From NCBI GenBank assembly GCA_949752795.1, contig OX457075.1, positions 5,818,001 through 5,882,000 of the forward strand: 64,000 nt of DNA, in the 5' to 3' direction. Shown piece after piece: positions 24,250 through 35,600 of the stretch. Within the stretch, counting starts at the first letter, position 1. Each line of letters begins with the position of its first letter. The stretch is from Hyperoodon ampullatus (taxonomy: Eukaryota > Chordata > Mammalia > Artiodactyla > Ziphiidae). Under the pieces are notes generated by a model. That model was given only the letters and a program-made list of their open reading frames with translations. It had not been told where the DNA came from and ran no database searches. Position numbers and translations under genes: made by a program.

Positions 24250-26870
24250 ACTTAAGGCTTGTACTGTCTTCACAGAGATGGCCCTCTGCTTCCTCCACTG
24301 CCCCCCTTGGCCAGTTGAAATGATGATCATATGGTGACTATAGGAAGCTGCTCTGTTTATTCATTTTGGGGCATAAATGCGTGACTGTCATTATGCCAAT
24401 AAACAACCCTCGGCGAATGATAATGAGACCAATTCTGAACTCCATTCAATCTTACACCATGTTTACTGAGCTATGAAGCACCGATGTGCCAGTTGTTACT
24501 TCACCATAATGACCAGGAAGTTATCCCCAAGTTCCCAGGTCCGATTGGGCTGGGAATGTCTCTGCTGAAATAGGGGAAGGCAATGTGATGAAGAAAGCCT
24601 TCCGAGTCCAGGTCTCCATATCCAGCTAATGTCAAAGCAGCCATCTAGAGAAGGTTGAGAGTCCTCTATTTCTGTGAAGTAATTATCTGGAATTCATTTC
24701 TTGGGGGAAGGAAAAGCTGTTCTACATTAAAATATTCATGTAGAAACTGATCACTTATAAAATTAAAACATACTCAACTCTCCCTGTCTAATAAAATTGC
24801 ACAGTAAAACTACCCATTTTTCAAAAAAGCAGATTCCATGTAGTTAGTGAGAGTGGCTCTCAGAAACGGCTGGAATCACAAACACATTGGCGCCAGTGAA
24901 CGTGGGTCTGGGAGAGATACTCCGCTTGAAGACTGGAGAAAATGGAAGGGGATTTGGATCTGATGGATTATTCAAAAGGGAATGATTTGAACATCAAAGC
25001 ATGAGCGAGCCCCTTGGGAAAACTGAGGTATCTATTCAGTGTTGTACAAACTGATCTTCTATGATTGCTGTGTTCCAGTTAAACCTGGGGTGATCAGCAT
25101 TGCATCTTGCTATCCTATGATCAGTTTGAAAAATCAGCCTTTTAAAAAAATCCAAATTTTGTTTATTCTAAGCATTGGTATAGAATGCAATTATATCCCC
25201 AAATCTTTCCAAATATAAAATAAACGTTCGTTGTCTTACTTGCAAGGTTTACTTTCTCCCAAGAACCTCTGAAATAAACTCCTCTATGTATGTAGATATG
25301 TATGTATGTGTACGTCTGTCTGTTGGCCTGGACTGACCAATGATTCCATGCTACCCCAGAATATACACCACCTCTCAGATGTGATTTTTGTGGTCATGGT
25401 GATGGGGATGGTGATTCTGAGATGAATATCAGGGAACTGGTACCACTTCCTCTTCTTCTCATCTCCAGTTGAATTGAACCTAAATTGTTTCCAAAGGCTG
25501 AGTCTTTTTTCTTCTTAGCTGCAGCTTCCCATCAGGATGCGTGAACCCTCCACCACAGGGCACTTCTCTGGGTCAGCCGTTAGAGGGCAGCCGTGTTGCA
25601 GAATATGTGTCTGTCCTTGCCAGGCACCTGGAATCCTTTTCATGCTGCAATTTCTGCAGCAATTTCTCAGGGAGAAAACAGGTTCCTTGTGACGCTGGCT
25701 GAGGATCAGGAGAAGATGACTGTGTGGTATTGTGTAGAGGAACTTAGCCTCTTCCTTTAAGGTAAATAAAGAGTCAGTTTTGGTTCATCTCTTGAAAGTG
25801 GCCCCCCTTTGTTTATCAGTGATATTAACCCAAGACCACCCCTCAGCTTTAATGTATATGGACGACACTCAAAGGTGCCCTGCCACTGGGGGGGAAGAGG
25901 TGTGGAGGAATCATCTAATGGAAGGTGAAGGAGAATAGAAGTCTTTGTCAAATGTGAAAAAAACACATTAAATATTGATAACCAGGAAACTAAAATACAA
26001 TCATAGTAGAATGAGGAAATAAACATGTTTAAGAGATCGTCCAAGGACACCGTCTCAAGGATGTGGTGAGCTCAGATGTTAAACTAGAGTTTCATCCCAG
26101 TGGGATTCAGATGGATCCAGGTCAGAGATTAGGAGGTGACATCCTGGTGCTCATATAAAAATGTTGCATTTTGTTAATGTGAGATAATGTAATTAGATAC
26201 ATGTGACAGTAGGTAAGTGATGTCTATTAGTGATAGTGGATCACTCCCTCTGCAGACTGTTCATGAAAATCTTTAGTACCAGACACTCTGATGTATTTAT
26301 AAGGGAGGGCATATTAATTTTCATATGGGTCTGAAAAAAATGAATTGGGAAGAAAGAATTCTCTTCTTCAAGTTCCCACTGTAATGCATTCCAAAGTCTA
26401 AGAGGAAGGACAACTGGATGATCTGTTCCACCGTTCTGTTTCCTTAGTGCAGATAACTGATATTGGAATGTAGCTTGAAGATGTCGCTTGCAAAAGTGTA
26501 ACATCCAAGCAGAGCTAGGGGCAGATAGGTCCGTAGATAAGCCGTCAGGCCTGCTATTCAAAATGTCACTGTGCGTCGTTACAGTCCACGTGTCTGTGAA
26601 TCGTCCTCCTGGTTCTGTTGGTGCAGGTGATTGGAAGAAGTTGATGCTGCAAATAGAACCAAGGTCATGCGTTTGGTTCCTGTGCACTCAGGATGCTGAG
26701 ATTGGTGAGGTCTTCTTTTGCATTGTCACAGCCTCCTTGCAAAGATTCTAGACCACCTCCTGGCCCAAAAGTGGCTTCTCTGTACATGTCCTTATTCCAA
26801 CAACTCCAGAATTGATTCCATTTTCAGCTCCACATTTTCCTTTTTTTTTTTTTGTCCATGGGATTCTTTC
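24250..26870. other. No gene recognised
   Basis: About 2.6 kb without a recognised repeat. A possible conserved block at 24350-24620 is listed separately. A TATG-rich tract lies near 25285-25315. The 148-codon - strand frame at 26241-26687 has no domain, no repeat content and no matching splice signals that I could identify. Confidence 0.45.
24350..24620. promoter_or_regulatory. Candidate conserved non-coding element
   Basis: Repeat-free and complex, with GCATAAATGCGTGACTGTCA, a forkhead-like AATAAACAA (24398-24406), GATAATGAGACCAATT and AGGTCCGATTGGGCTGG. Several binding-site-like words packed within 250 bp suggest an enhancer, but this is pattern impression only. Confidence 0.2.
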
Positions 26871-26879
26871 CCAAAGCCC

Positions 26880-27150
26880 ACATCTAACGTCTGAAAGCCT
26901 AGTGACAAGCCACATTCTGCATAAAGCCTTCCCTGATCCCCAGAGCTAAGCAGGAATTTTCTTCCTCTGAACTCTTACAGCATCTGTGGGTCACTTTAGG
27001 AAAGTTGTCTTATTTCACTTGTGATCAGAACTTTTATCTTCTAGTTTATGGTAAGTTCCTTGAGGACGGATGTAGTTTCTTCTTTTTTATATTCTGCACA
27101 CAACTAACATGTTGCTTTGTGAAACTTAGAGGCTTCAAAAGGATTTATTG
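26880..27150 (+). mobile_element. Probable L2 3' end
   Basis: CATAAAGCCTTCCCTGATCC, then GTAAGTTCCTTGAGGACGGA, resembles the L2 3' region (GGCCTTCCCTGACC ... GTAAGCTCCATGAGGGCAGG). Old and diverged. Confidence 0.5.
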
Positions 27151-28010
27151 ACTGGATTAATGCATTAACCAAGTTAACAAATTGATTGCTAATGGTCCAC
27201 TAAGGAATAGAGTAAGCTTGGCCTGATACCACTCCTGGAAAACCAATGAAATAATATCTTCCAGTAGTAATACATTAGTGCATAAAAGAAAGCAGTCTCC
27301 TGTTTTCTCTTCTTTTTTTCTTAAATTACAGTTGTACTGTGTATTCCAGACTGGGAGGAAAGGAATTACGATGGTGAATACAGCCAACAAAGTCAGGAAT
27401 AAATATGAAGACTAGCTATTCACATGTATGGTTTGATTTATCCTTGGTACATGTAGCATGCAGATGTGAGTGACAGGAGGGCTATTTTATGTTTCAAACA
27501 CCCGTTTCCTCTCTGGGGAGGGACAGAGGGAATTCTTAAAGAAGGAGAGGTTGTTTGTAAGGCCAAAGAATCTATGACACTGAAGGAACACAAGAGGGTG
27601 CCCTTTCCAACTCAGTCACAGGAAAGAAACACATCATTGGCTCTAAGGATGCTGACTGCTCTCATGAAGCATCCACTTTTTGTCCTTTTAAAATTCCCTA
27701 AAATGCAATATATATATATATATATGAAATATATTTATATATTTTATTATATATTATTGTTTCATATGTGTATATATAAAATAATATACATGATGAAATA
27801 TGCTGAGTTATCAAGAAGTATGTTGAGATTGTATCTAATAAAAATATTCTACTAAAGTTAAAGTCTTTTATTTTTATGCTAGAAGCAACAGCTGAATTAA
27901 TTATTTAGCCATAAATATTTGTCCTTCCATCTATGTATATGTGTAAACTCTGCATGTTGTTCAGCATTTCATGTGTTTCGTTCTGTGCCCTGTGATTTAA
28001 GGGAAAATAT
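27151..28010. other. No gene; AT-rich microsatellite
   Basis: Unassigned. A TA-rich tract at 27708-27795 includes (TA)9 and imperfect inverted copies. The 129-codon frame at 27466-27855 runs through the tract and is not credible. Confidence 0.5.
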
Positions 28011-28014
28011 TCTG

Positions 28015-28165
28015 ACCTCAGCTTCAGGAGATCTGCATTTCACCCCATTTCTCCCAATGCATGACTTTAAATAAGATAACGAACCACTCTTCCTTTCCAT
28101 TTTTCAGTCTGTGGAATCAGAAGGTTGGATCAGACGGTTTCTGAGGTCCTTTCCAGGTTAAATAT
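28015..28165 (+). mobile_element. Probable MIR-like SINE remnant
   Basis: ATGACTTTAAATAAGATAAC GAACC, followed by CAGTCTGTGGAATCAGAAGG and GGTTTCTGAGGTCCTTTCCAG, follows the order of a MIR/CORE-SINE 3' half. Confidence 0.4.
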
Positions 28166-29155
28166 TTTACCGGGTCTATGAATTATGATGTTTCTATTAA
28201 GTCTTTGATCAATATTTGGGATATGAATATCAAATGAATATAAGCCGTAATATCTAACTTATAGGTTTCTTATTAAAAGAGGGAAATCAGTAGAAATTGA
28301 ACCAGTAGAAATTGAATAGGTATAAATTGACTATGTCAAAGACGCAATGTTTTAGAAACCAGAAGGGGGTACATGTACTTAAAACTTTGAGGTCAAAATG
28401 TTTTTGTGAATTTTCTACACAAGAGTGCTATTCATATGGTCTTGAAGTGACTCAGTTTCGGTGACTAGGTTAGTTCTATAAATACATGAAGACATTACTT
28501 GATCTTTGTGATTAGTGTGTTGGTTTAACTGATCCAAGGAAAAGGTTTTATTTGCGGGGACTGGAGGTTATGATGGCTAGTTTTGTTTTTTTGGTTTTCG
28601 TTTCTTAAGCAGTATTTATAAATGTCTGTGTTTGGATGAGTAAATACAACTTCACTAGATTGAAGATACTGTTTAAAGGACTTACATAATAACTATTGTA
28701 ATTAGGGGGTAGACAACATTATGACTATAATGTCGAGAGTTAAACTACGTCTATCCCGTCCTCAGCCCATGGATGTAGTAATCATGCTAGCTCTTGGTAT
28801 TCATTCTTCACCCCTTTTTGTGTGGGACGTTCTTTTTTCTCCTACCACCTTCCTCATCCTGTCCTCTTTCCTTCTTGGGTTCTGGGAATCCTGCATTCCT
28901 CCAACAAGCCCTAGGAATCTTTGGTAAGTAAAATGTCCTAACTAACCCCGGGGAGGAAACTGAAGACTCTAAAAGAATATGGAAGAATGAAGACTCAAGA
29001 CGTTATTTTCCGGGGGAAATTGACCAAATGCAGAGGTTTAGTGGTTTGGGGGACAAAGGGGGGAAGATGCATATGGAAAAGAATGTAAAGTATGTAACCA
29101 TAACATGAAAGACATTTGGAGCAGACAGATAACCTAAAGCTTAGGCTTGAACTTC
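28166..29155. other. No recognised feature
   Basis: Unassigned AT-rich sequence. AGTAGAAATTGAA is repeated (about 28291 and 28307) as a small local duplication. Confidence 0.5.
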
Positions 29156-29159
29156 CTTC

Positions 29160-29600
29160 CTCCCTTCCTTCATTCATTCTCTCAACAAACATTGAGCATC
29201 TTCTACGTGTCTGTCAGACACTGGGCAGGCACTTGGTATCAAGGTTGAATTAGATGGTTCTATGGCAGCAGTCCCCGACCTTTTTGACACCAGCTGGTCG
29301 ACCAGTTTCATGGAAGACAAGTTTTCCACAGACAGAGGCGGGGGTAGGGGTGGGTGTTCAGGCGGTAATGCCAGCAATGGTTCCAGAAGTAAGGCGAGCG
29401 ATGGGGAGCGGCAGATGAAGCTTCCCTCACTTGTCCGTTGCTCACCTCCTGCTGTGCGGCCCAGTTCCTAACAGGCCACAGACCACTACCAGCCCGGTGG
29501 TTAGGGACCCCTGCTCTATGGTTTCAAGACTATTGGAGTCTAGACGGGAAAGTAAACAGGTAAACAAATCAGAATGGAAAAAATAAACATATACAGAAGA
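29160..29600 (-). mobile_element. L2 fragment split by a hAT element
   Basis: TTCATTCATTCTCTCAACAA ACATTGAGCATCTTCTACG is the reverse L2 3' end. After the hAT insertion the L2-like TCAAGACTATTGGAGTCTAG and AGTAAACAGGTAAACAAATC continue in register. Confidence 0.65.
29266..29513. mobile_element. Non-autonomous hAT DNA transposon, 248 bp
   Basis: The termini CAGCAGTCCCCGACC and GGTTAGGGACCCCTG form a 15-bp imperfect inverted repeat. The flanking 8-bp TSD TTCTATGG / CTCTATGG (29258-29265 and 29514-29521) has the length typical of hAT elements. The inner GCGAGCGATGGGGAGCGGC and CACCTCCTGCTGTGCGGCC fit a common eutherian hAT family that I will not name. It has no coding capacity. A 69-codon open frame inside it is fortuitous. 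Confidence 0.85.
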
Positions 29601-29619
29601 GAGTGGTGGCACAAGGGAA

Positions 29620-30050
29620 GGGTGATGATTCAGCTTGTCTAGAACGCAGAAGCTTCACAGAGGAAGAGCCGGTGATGTTAAGTGCAGGATGGTTACTAGT
29701 CTTCCAGGCAGGTTTAGAGCAGAAAGGCATTGCAAGCAAAAGGAAAAGTTTCACAACAGCACGAGGATAGTTACAATGGCACAGTGTGTTCAGGGAACGA
29801 AAAGCTGTTGGGATTGCTAGAGACCAGAGTTCAAGGGAGCGGGTGCAGGGGGGTGAAACCACTGAATCAGGTACGGCTCAAACAGTCAGAAGCCTTGCGA
29901 GTCATGTTAAAAACTCCTGCCAGTGTATGCTGACAGTGATGCGGATTATATGGGGGAAAGGATGGTAAGATGAACATTTTAGAGAAATGGTTGCTCAGGT
30001 TCTGAAAGAAGCATTTGGGGGTATGAAGATGGAGGCTCCACGCAAGCGTT
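29620..30050 (-). mobile_element. L2 fragment, upstream part
   Basis: Reverse L2 sequence: CAAGCAAAAGGAAAAGTTTC, GTGTTCAGGGAACGAAAAGC and GAAGCCTTGCGAGTCATGTT, in the order expected upstream of the preceding L2 3' end. Probably the same insertion. Confidence 0.55.
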
Positions 30051-30191
30051 GACAAGGATGGATTGAGAATAAGGTTTATATAAGCGCAAGCTTCACCTCA
30101 TCTACCTTTTCTGACTTTGGTTGTATACAGGTACACCACGCTTCACAGTGGTCTATACTTAGGCTTTGAGTTTGCAACTGTTTTGTAGTTT

Positions 30192-30467
30192 AATTAATTA
30201 ATTTTGGCTGTGTTGGGTCTTCGTTTCTGTGTGAGGGATTTTCTCTAGTTTCGGCAAGCAGGGGCCACTCTTCATCGCGGTGCACGGGCCTCTCACTATC
30301 GTGGCCTCTCTTGTTGCAGAGCACAGGCTCCAGACGTGCAGGCTCAGTAGTTGTGGCTCACGGGCCTAGTTGCTCCGCGGCATGTGGGATCTTCCCAGAC
30401 CAGGGCTTGAACCCGTGTCCCCTGCATTAGCAGGTGGATTCTCAACCACTGCTCCACCAGGGAAGCC
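30192..30467 (-). mobile_element. Long-form SINE with perfect TSD
   Basis: Reverse copy: TTAATTAATTTTGGCTGTG tail at left, then TTGTGGCTCACGGGCCTAG, and head complement CCACCAGGGAAGC at right. The 14-bp TSD CTGTTTTGTAGTTT is perfect (30178-30191 and 30468-30481). Confidence 0.95.
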
Positions 30468-30617
30468 CTGTTTTGTAGTTTTAAAAGTCCCTCTTCTCAC
30501 TTCATCTTATCCTCTTCTCTGATATGGAAAATGTTATCATTAACTTCATTTTACATGTAGGTAAAGCGTCTGCAGTGAAGCTGAGATTAGAACTTGCACT
30601 CCTAAGCCTTCATTTTT

Positions 30618-30690
30618 CCCTTTTTCTTTTCCTTTCTTTCTTCCTCCCTCCCTCCCTCCCTTCCTCCCTTCCTTCCTTCCTTCCCTCCTT
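30618..30690. repeat. Polypyrimidine (CCTT/CCCT)n tract
   Basis: About 70 nt of almost pure C/T on the + strand, made of CCCT and CCTT units. A triplex-capable low-complexity repeat. Confidence 0.9.
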
Positions 30691-30699
30691 ATTCTTCAA

Positions 30700-31743
30700 T
30701 CACAGGAAGACTCTCTCCTAAGTTGCTAAAGAAAGACATTAATATAGAGATGGAGCAGCACCCCTAATGCAGTCAGTATGCTTGCTAAAAAAACCAGATG
30801 ATAATCAATGGAGTTCACTTTACTGGATGAAAAATTCAGTTGCCAAACACACATTGTACACATACATGTGTGTAAATATATGTGTGTGTATGTGTATATA
30901 TATAGTTACATATATACCAAGTTGCATATAAGTTGTGTGCTTTCTGATACAGATGAATTTGGTTAAACATGGTCAAACTTTCTTCTTGGTTTGCTATGTA
31001 CATGAGTTAGGAAAAACTATACCTGAAGTTCAGAGGCATCTGGTCCCTGGGACATAGAGTTTTTCTGTAGGTGCCTTTCAAATGAGAATCATTGAATAAG
31101 AGCTATAATGCCATCCATGTGCTTCTCTCCTGCTGGTTTGCAAGAGTCCAACCAGCCCTCCTGTTACCCATAGAGAATAAATTTCTTTAGGGACCACATT
31201 TCTCCATGAGGAGTCTTTCAAATTCTAGAAGGTGTGATTCCTCTAAGGATGGAAATATGTAAGGGAGGCACACCTGGGAAGCAGCAGGACTAAATATTTA
31301 AGAGGGATTGTTCTTTCTCTGGCTCCTGTTCTCCTGTGTCTGCTTGAGTACCCCATGCTGTTTGGGCCCATTTGACCCCGGGATCAGAATTAATGGAGCT
31401 GTTCATTTAAGCTCAGTTATGGAGCATTCACCTAAGAAAGTGTAAGGAGCAGAACGGCAGATCTTATCACCAAATATTGAATTATCCCTAATTAATTTAC
31501 TTAGGGAATTGAGAGCCCTGCAATCAAATGTGTAAAGATTGATGATGAAAGGACATTTTTAAGAGCAGGAGGAAAAAAGCTTTTCATTTTTCTGTGGGAG
31601 AAATGCCTCTAAACAGCAGGGTTGTTAAGGCTAAACCTGATTTAGAAAGTGGTGGTCGAGTGGCCCGTTGGTGCCAGGCACCCTGCCCACGGCACCCAAA
31701 ACACCCTCAGCCCCTACTGCCCATGGTTCCCTTGCAGTCTGTC
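30700..31743. other. No gene; TG/TA tract
   Basis: Unassigned. An alternating purine-pyrimidine tract with TGTGTG and TATATA lies at 30848-30918. A possible conserved block at 31370-31565 is listed separately. Confidence 0.5.
31370..31565. promoter_or_regulatory. Candidate conserved non-coding element
   Basis: Repeat-free block with GATCAGAATTAATGGAGCTG, GCAGATCTTATCACC (GATA-like) and a homeodomain-type CCTAATTAATTTACTTAG (TAATTA at 31489-31494), then GCCCTGCAATCAAATGTG. Suggestive only. Confidence 0.22.
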
Positions 31744-31756
31744 AAAGATGAAAGGC

Positions 31757-32085
31757 GGGACTTCCCTGCTGGCACAGTGGCTAAGAATCCACCTGCCAAT
31801 GCAGGGGACACAGGTTCGAGCCCTGGTCCAGGAAGAGTCCACATGCTGCAGAGCAACTAAGCCCGTGCGCCACAACTACTGAGCCCGCATGCCACAACTA
31901 CTGAAGCCCGCATGCTACAACTACTGAAGCCTGCATGCTACAACAAGAGAAGCCACCACAATGAGAAACCCACGCACCGCAAGGAAGAGTAGACCCCGCA
32001 CGCTGCAACTAGAGAAAGCCCCTGTGCAGCAATGAAGACCCAACACAGCCAAAAATAAATAAAATAAATTTATATATATTAAAAA
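31757..32085 (+). mobile_element. Long-form SINE with perfect TSD and internal repeats
   Basis: The head GGGACTTCCCTGCTGGCACA and B box GGTTCGAGCCC precede three to four tandem ~23-bp units (about 31868-31945) built on CACAACTACTGAAGCCCGCA. The end ATGAAGACCCAACACAGCC leads to a TAAA/TA-rich tail. The 13-bp TSD AAAGATGAAAGGC is perfect (31744-31756 and 32086-32098). Confidence 0.95.
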
Positions 32086-32098
32086 AAAGATGAAAGGC

Positions 32099-32806
32099 AA
32101 ACACGAGTACCTTTTCCCTCAGAAGCAGAAAGCAAACCAAGCTGGGCATAGACTACCCCAGCGTTTGTTTGCCCTTCTGCTCTTCCCATGTTAAAGGAAC
32201 ACAGAAATTACCCCAGAGACTGCTTTCTCCCCGTCCCTGTTTTACAATCTCTTGATACAGTGGACGATCCTGTCAGCTCTGTGTTTGCTTCCTTCTGAAG
32301 GTGCAGAATTTCCAAGAACATTGAACTGGATTTCGCAAGGGATCAACCATTACAGAATCTGAGGCATTCCCCATGTGCCCTACCACAGATGTTATTACTA
32401 CGCCATCTTGAATGAAAAAGTAAGACCGTGTAAAATATTCAACAGTAAAGTTTCCTCAGATACCCCTTAGATTTTTAGAGGTGATGGGTTATGTAAAATA
32501 TCAAACCAAGCAGTCAAATGTCTTAGCTACAAACAGGGGAGCCTCAGTTTTAAGAGTTGCTGGGCATCTTATATTTGTGAAATAAACCAAAGTTACAATC
32601 CACAGATGAAGGCACAGTTGTGTTTCTGAATCACCAGCAGGACTTGCCCATGGCAGCCCAGGAGATCACCCTCAGGTGTTTCAGAATCTTTAGAGGGGGA
32701 GGTGCATTAAAGGATGTCCTGAGAGCGAGTTCCACAGGTTATTCAGACATGAACACCTCTCTCCCACCCCTCCAGACCCCAACACAAACATTTTGAAACT
32801 CCATTG
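32099..32806. other. No recognised feature
   Basis: Unassigned sequence with no open frame above 66 codons of note. Confidence 0.5.
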
Positions 32807-32814
32807 ATTCAAAG

Positions 32815-33022
32815 CAGTGATTCTCGATGGGGGGTAATTTTGTCTCCCAGAGGACACAAAACAATGTCTGGAGACATTTTTGGTTGTCACGACCGCGGGG
32901 AGGAGGTGGGGCTACTACTGGTATTTAGTGGATGGAGGTCAGGGACACTGCTAACCACATGCTCAGGACAGCCACTTACAACAAAATGTCCCTTGTCCTT
33001 AGCGCTGAGGTGGAGAAGTCTG
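32815..33022 (+). mobile_element. MER20-like hAT element
   Basis: Starts CAGTGATTCTCGATGGGGGG and contains ACAATGTCTGGAGACATTTT TGGTTGTCACGAC, the diagnostic middle of MER20. It ends TGGAGAAGTCTG. The 8-bp TSD is ATTCAAAG / ATTTAAAG (32807-32814 and 33023-33030). Length (208 bp) is close to the family's ~219 bp. MER20 copies have been linked to gene regulation in endometrial stromal cells. Nothing here shows that this copy is active. Confidence 0.8.
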
Positions 33023-33041
33023 ATTTAAAGTCACTTTAGAT

Positions 33042-33257
33042 CGAGGGGTGGCACACTGCAGCCTGTAAGCTAAATCTAGCCCTCTGCCTGCTTTTGTAAA
33101 TAAAGTTTTATTAGAACACAGCCACACTCATTCATTCATGTATGGTCCACGGGGCTTTCAGGCTGCAAAAATACAGTTGAGTAGTTGTGACAGAGATTGT
33201 GTAACGCCACAAAGCCTAAAATATTTATTATCTGGCCCTTTACAAAAGAGCAAAATG
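33042..33257. mobile_element. Second hAT-type element, subfamily not named
   Basis: AAATAAAGTTTTATTAGAAC ACAGCCACAC, GTTGAGTAGTTGTGACAGAG and ATATTTATTATCTGGCCCTT belong to a common eutherian non-autonomous hAT. The termini (CGAGGGGTGGCACACT and the decayed right end) are diverged. It lies only about 20 bp from the MER20 copy. Confidence 0.65.
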
Positions 33258-34690
33258 GCATTTTGTAATGTAAATAAGCATTTTAATTTTTAATGTTTCA
33301 GGTAAATTGAGGTAATAGTTAGGTAATAAAGATAATAATGACATTCAATGAAGGTCCATATGCAGCAATAGATCTGAGTTCTGTGAGGACTGAATTGGAT
33401 TTTAAAGATGACTTCTTAAAAAAAATTGGAATAAAATTACATATTTATTTATGGCATGAAAATAAATCTCAATAAACACATTATTGGAGCCTTGCAAATT
33501 CAAGTCCCTTTCTTCTAATACCTATGTAGTCAAGTTTCCAGAAATGCTTGGGTAAAGCATCTTCCAGGTTGCTTTCTCTCTTACCCTCTCCCACGGCATA
33601 GCTACAGCTCAGCAATTCCCAGCACCTGCAGGGACTGGTGCACCCCATGGGCTTTGAACCTCTAATTAGCTTCTCCATCTCTTCAACTCTGCACAAATAT
33701 GTCCAGCATGATGTCTCTGTTCATTGATCAATGAGCATCTGAAGAGCCTGCTTGAATTCTGGCTTTGCCACTCACTATCTGCATGACCATGAGCAAGCAA
33801 GTTCATCTCTCTGTGTCCCATTTCCTTAAATAGTTAGAATGTAGGCTGTCCCTTTAAGTGCCTAATCTCTATAAGCTGTTGCTCAATTCTCTTTGATTTA
33901 AAAAAAAAATTGGATGCTCTTGGATTTGTCTTAGATATATTGCCCCTTTTCCCCTAGTTAAAAGAAAATTGGTGTCTTATGACCAATATTCTTGTTCAGT
34001 TTCAGCTCTATTCTAGACCTAGACATTTAAATCGTTCTGAATTGTCTGTCTATGAATCATTATTATTCCTTCCGATCCTCTCTTAGGATTTGTCCAACAA
34101 GCCTACTCCATTGAAACATATGTTTTCTACTTTGTTACTTATTTTTCATGCTTATAAATAGGCTTGAAGCACTCCATGTAAGAGGCACAAATAATTCAGC
34201 TGTAAGAATGTGAGATATTCCTTTTTTCCTGAGGTTTTTTTAAACATTCAAGTGGCTATCAACCTCAGCTATTTTTTCCCCAAGTAATCAGCGGATTATT
34301 AACTCTATTGTACATGTTTCAAACATGAATAATTCTCTCAACTGGATTTCTTCACACAAAAGAGTTCTCTAGTGCATAACTTTAAATCAGAGTCTAATTT
34401 GAGTTTGCCTGTTTAGATCAAGGACAAAAGAACTGCAGGATTCATGCTGCCCAAAGTACTACTTCTGACATGGTATCAAGGTAGGGGGGAGATATGGCAT
34501 TGATGGGGGATGGGAAGGTGGTGACCTTGACAACAACCATCATTACTGTCCACTGTCATGTTCATAATGTTTCCAGACTGTACACAGGGTGTACTAGATA
34601 GCTGGTGTTTCCCCATTTTACACATCACTACACAGGAGGAACTTACCCATATTTTCTATGACCATCACGTGTTCCCACCCAGCCCTCATC
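33258..34690. other. No gene; one MIR-like stretch
   Basis: Unassigned. At 33745-33855, TTCTGGCTTTGCCACTCACT ATCTG and ACCATGAGCAAGCAAGTTCA match the MIR core on the + strand. The rest shows nothing recognised. Confidence 0.5.
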
Positions 34691-34700
34691 CTCTCATGAG

Positions 34701-34928
34701 GTTTTTTTTGTTTTTGTTTTTTGTTTTTTTTTTTTTTGCGGTACGCGGGCCTCTCACTGTTGTGGCCTCTCCCGTTGACAAGCACAGGCTCCGGACGTGC
34801 AGCTCAGCGGCCATGGCTCACGGGCCTAGCCACTCCGCGGCATGTGGGATCTTCCCAGACCGGGGCACGAACCCGCGTCCCCTGCATCGGCAGGCGGGCT
34901 CTCAACCACTGCGCCACCAGGGAAGCCC
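34701..34928 (-). mobile_element. Short-form tRNA-Glu-derived SINE
   Basis: The T-rich tail (34701-34737) is followed by GCGGTACGCGGGCCTCTCAC, GGCCATGGCTCACGGGCCTA and the head complement CACCAGGGAAGCCC. A one-base deletion gives GTGCAGCTCAGCGG. TSD: CTCTCATGAG / CTGTCATGAG (34691-34700 and 34929-34938). Confidence 0.93.
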
Positions 34929-34938
34929 CTGTCATGAG

Positions 34939-35374
34939 TTTTTAACATCATTGTAAATGAGCATGACTTGAAAGCACTCTAGAGATAAAGTGGGTAAACT
35001 GAAATGCAGATAATTTTAGTAACAGCTGATTATAAGTGGAATTGAGTCTTGGAAACAAGATTCTGAAATCCTAGTTGAAAACTCTTTTTAATAATTCATT
35101 TTCACTTTAATCAAAGTCATACAAGCATATAAGTAAACACGTATGAAAAGGCTTTCAATGAAAAACAGCTTTCCCTGACCAAAAGCTCTCAAACCTTCCA
35201 TTCATGATCCTCAAAGGCAAACTCTTTAGCTGAGCTGTTTTTTGGAGATTTACCTTCATAATTCTAAATGAGGTGCTTTTGTAATAATTTCCTGATTTCC
35301 ATTTATAGAAATAATCTATTGCTTGCTGGTTGTGCTAACTGACTTGCGGGACAATCCAGGGTAGAATTTAGAAG
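34939..35374. other. No recognised feature
   Basis: Unassigned sequence. Confidence 0.5.
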
Positions 35375-35600
35375 CAATACCAGTGGAGCCGGGTGGCTTG
35401 GGCTTAGACCTTGGGGTCAGCACTTCCCAGCTGTGTGACCCGGAAGAGGTTCCTTTCTCTCTGTACCTCAGGTTCCTTGTATGTGTAATGGACATAAGAC
35501 CTGCACCTTTCTCAATGGGTGGTTGTGAGTTAAATGGATGAGAACGTGTAAAGCATCCAGAACGGTCTCCAGCGCACAGTACGTGTTCAATATGCAAGCC
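35375..35600 (+). mobile_element. MIR, nearly complete
   Basis: CAGTGGAGCCGGGTGGCTTG, CCAGCTGTGTGACCCGGAAG, CTGTACCTCAGGTTCCTTGT and GTAAAGCATCCAGAACGGTC follow the MIR consensus in order from the tRNA-related part to the 3' end. Confidence 0.75.

Noticed and set aside
26241..26687. 148-codon - strand open frame outside known repeats
   Set aside because: No domain, signal peptide or family resemblance and no supporting splice or promoter signals. About this length is expected by chance in 64 kb of six-frame sequence.
29262..29471. 69-codon frame rich in Gly/Ser/Arg
   Set aside because: Lies inside the hAT element and is a known kind of spurious frame.
31868..31945. Regularly spaced repeats resembling a CRISPR array
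   Set aside because: The units are contiguous without spacers, lie inside a SINE, and the genome is mammalian.
33090..33125. AATAAAGTTTTATT as a polyadenylation signal
   Set aside because: It is part of the hAT consensus. No gene lies upstream.
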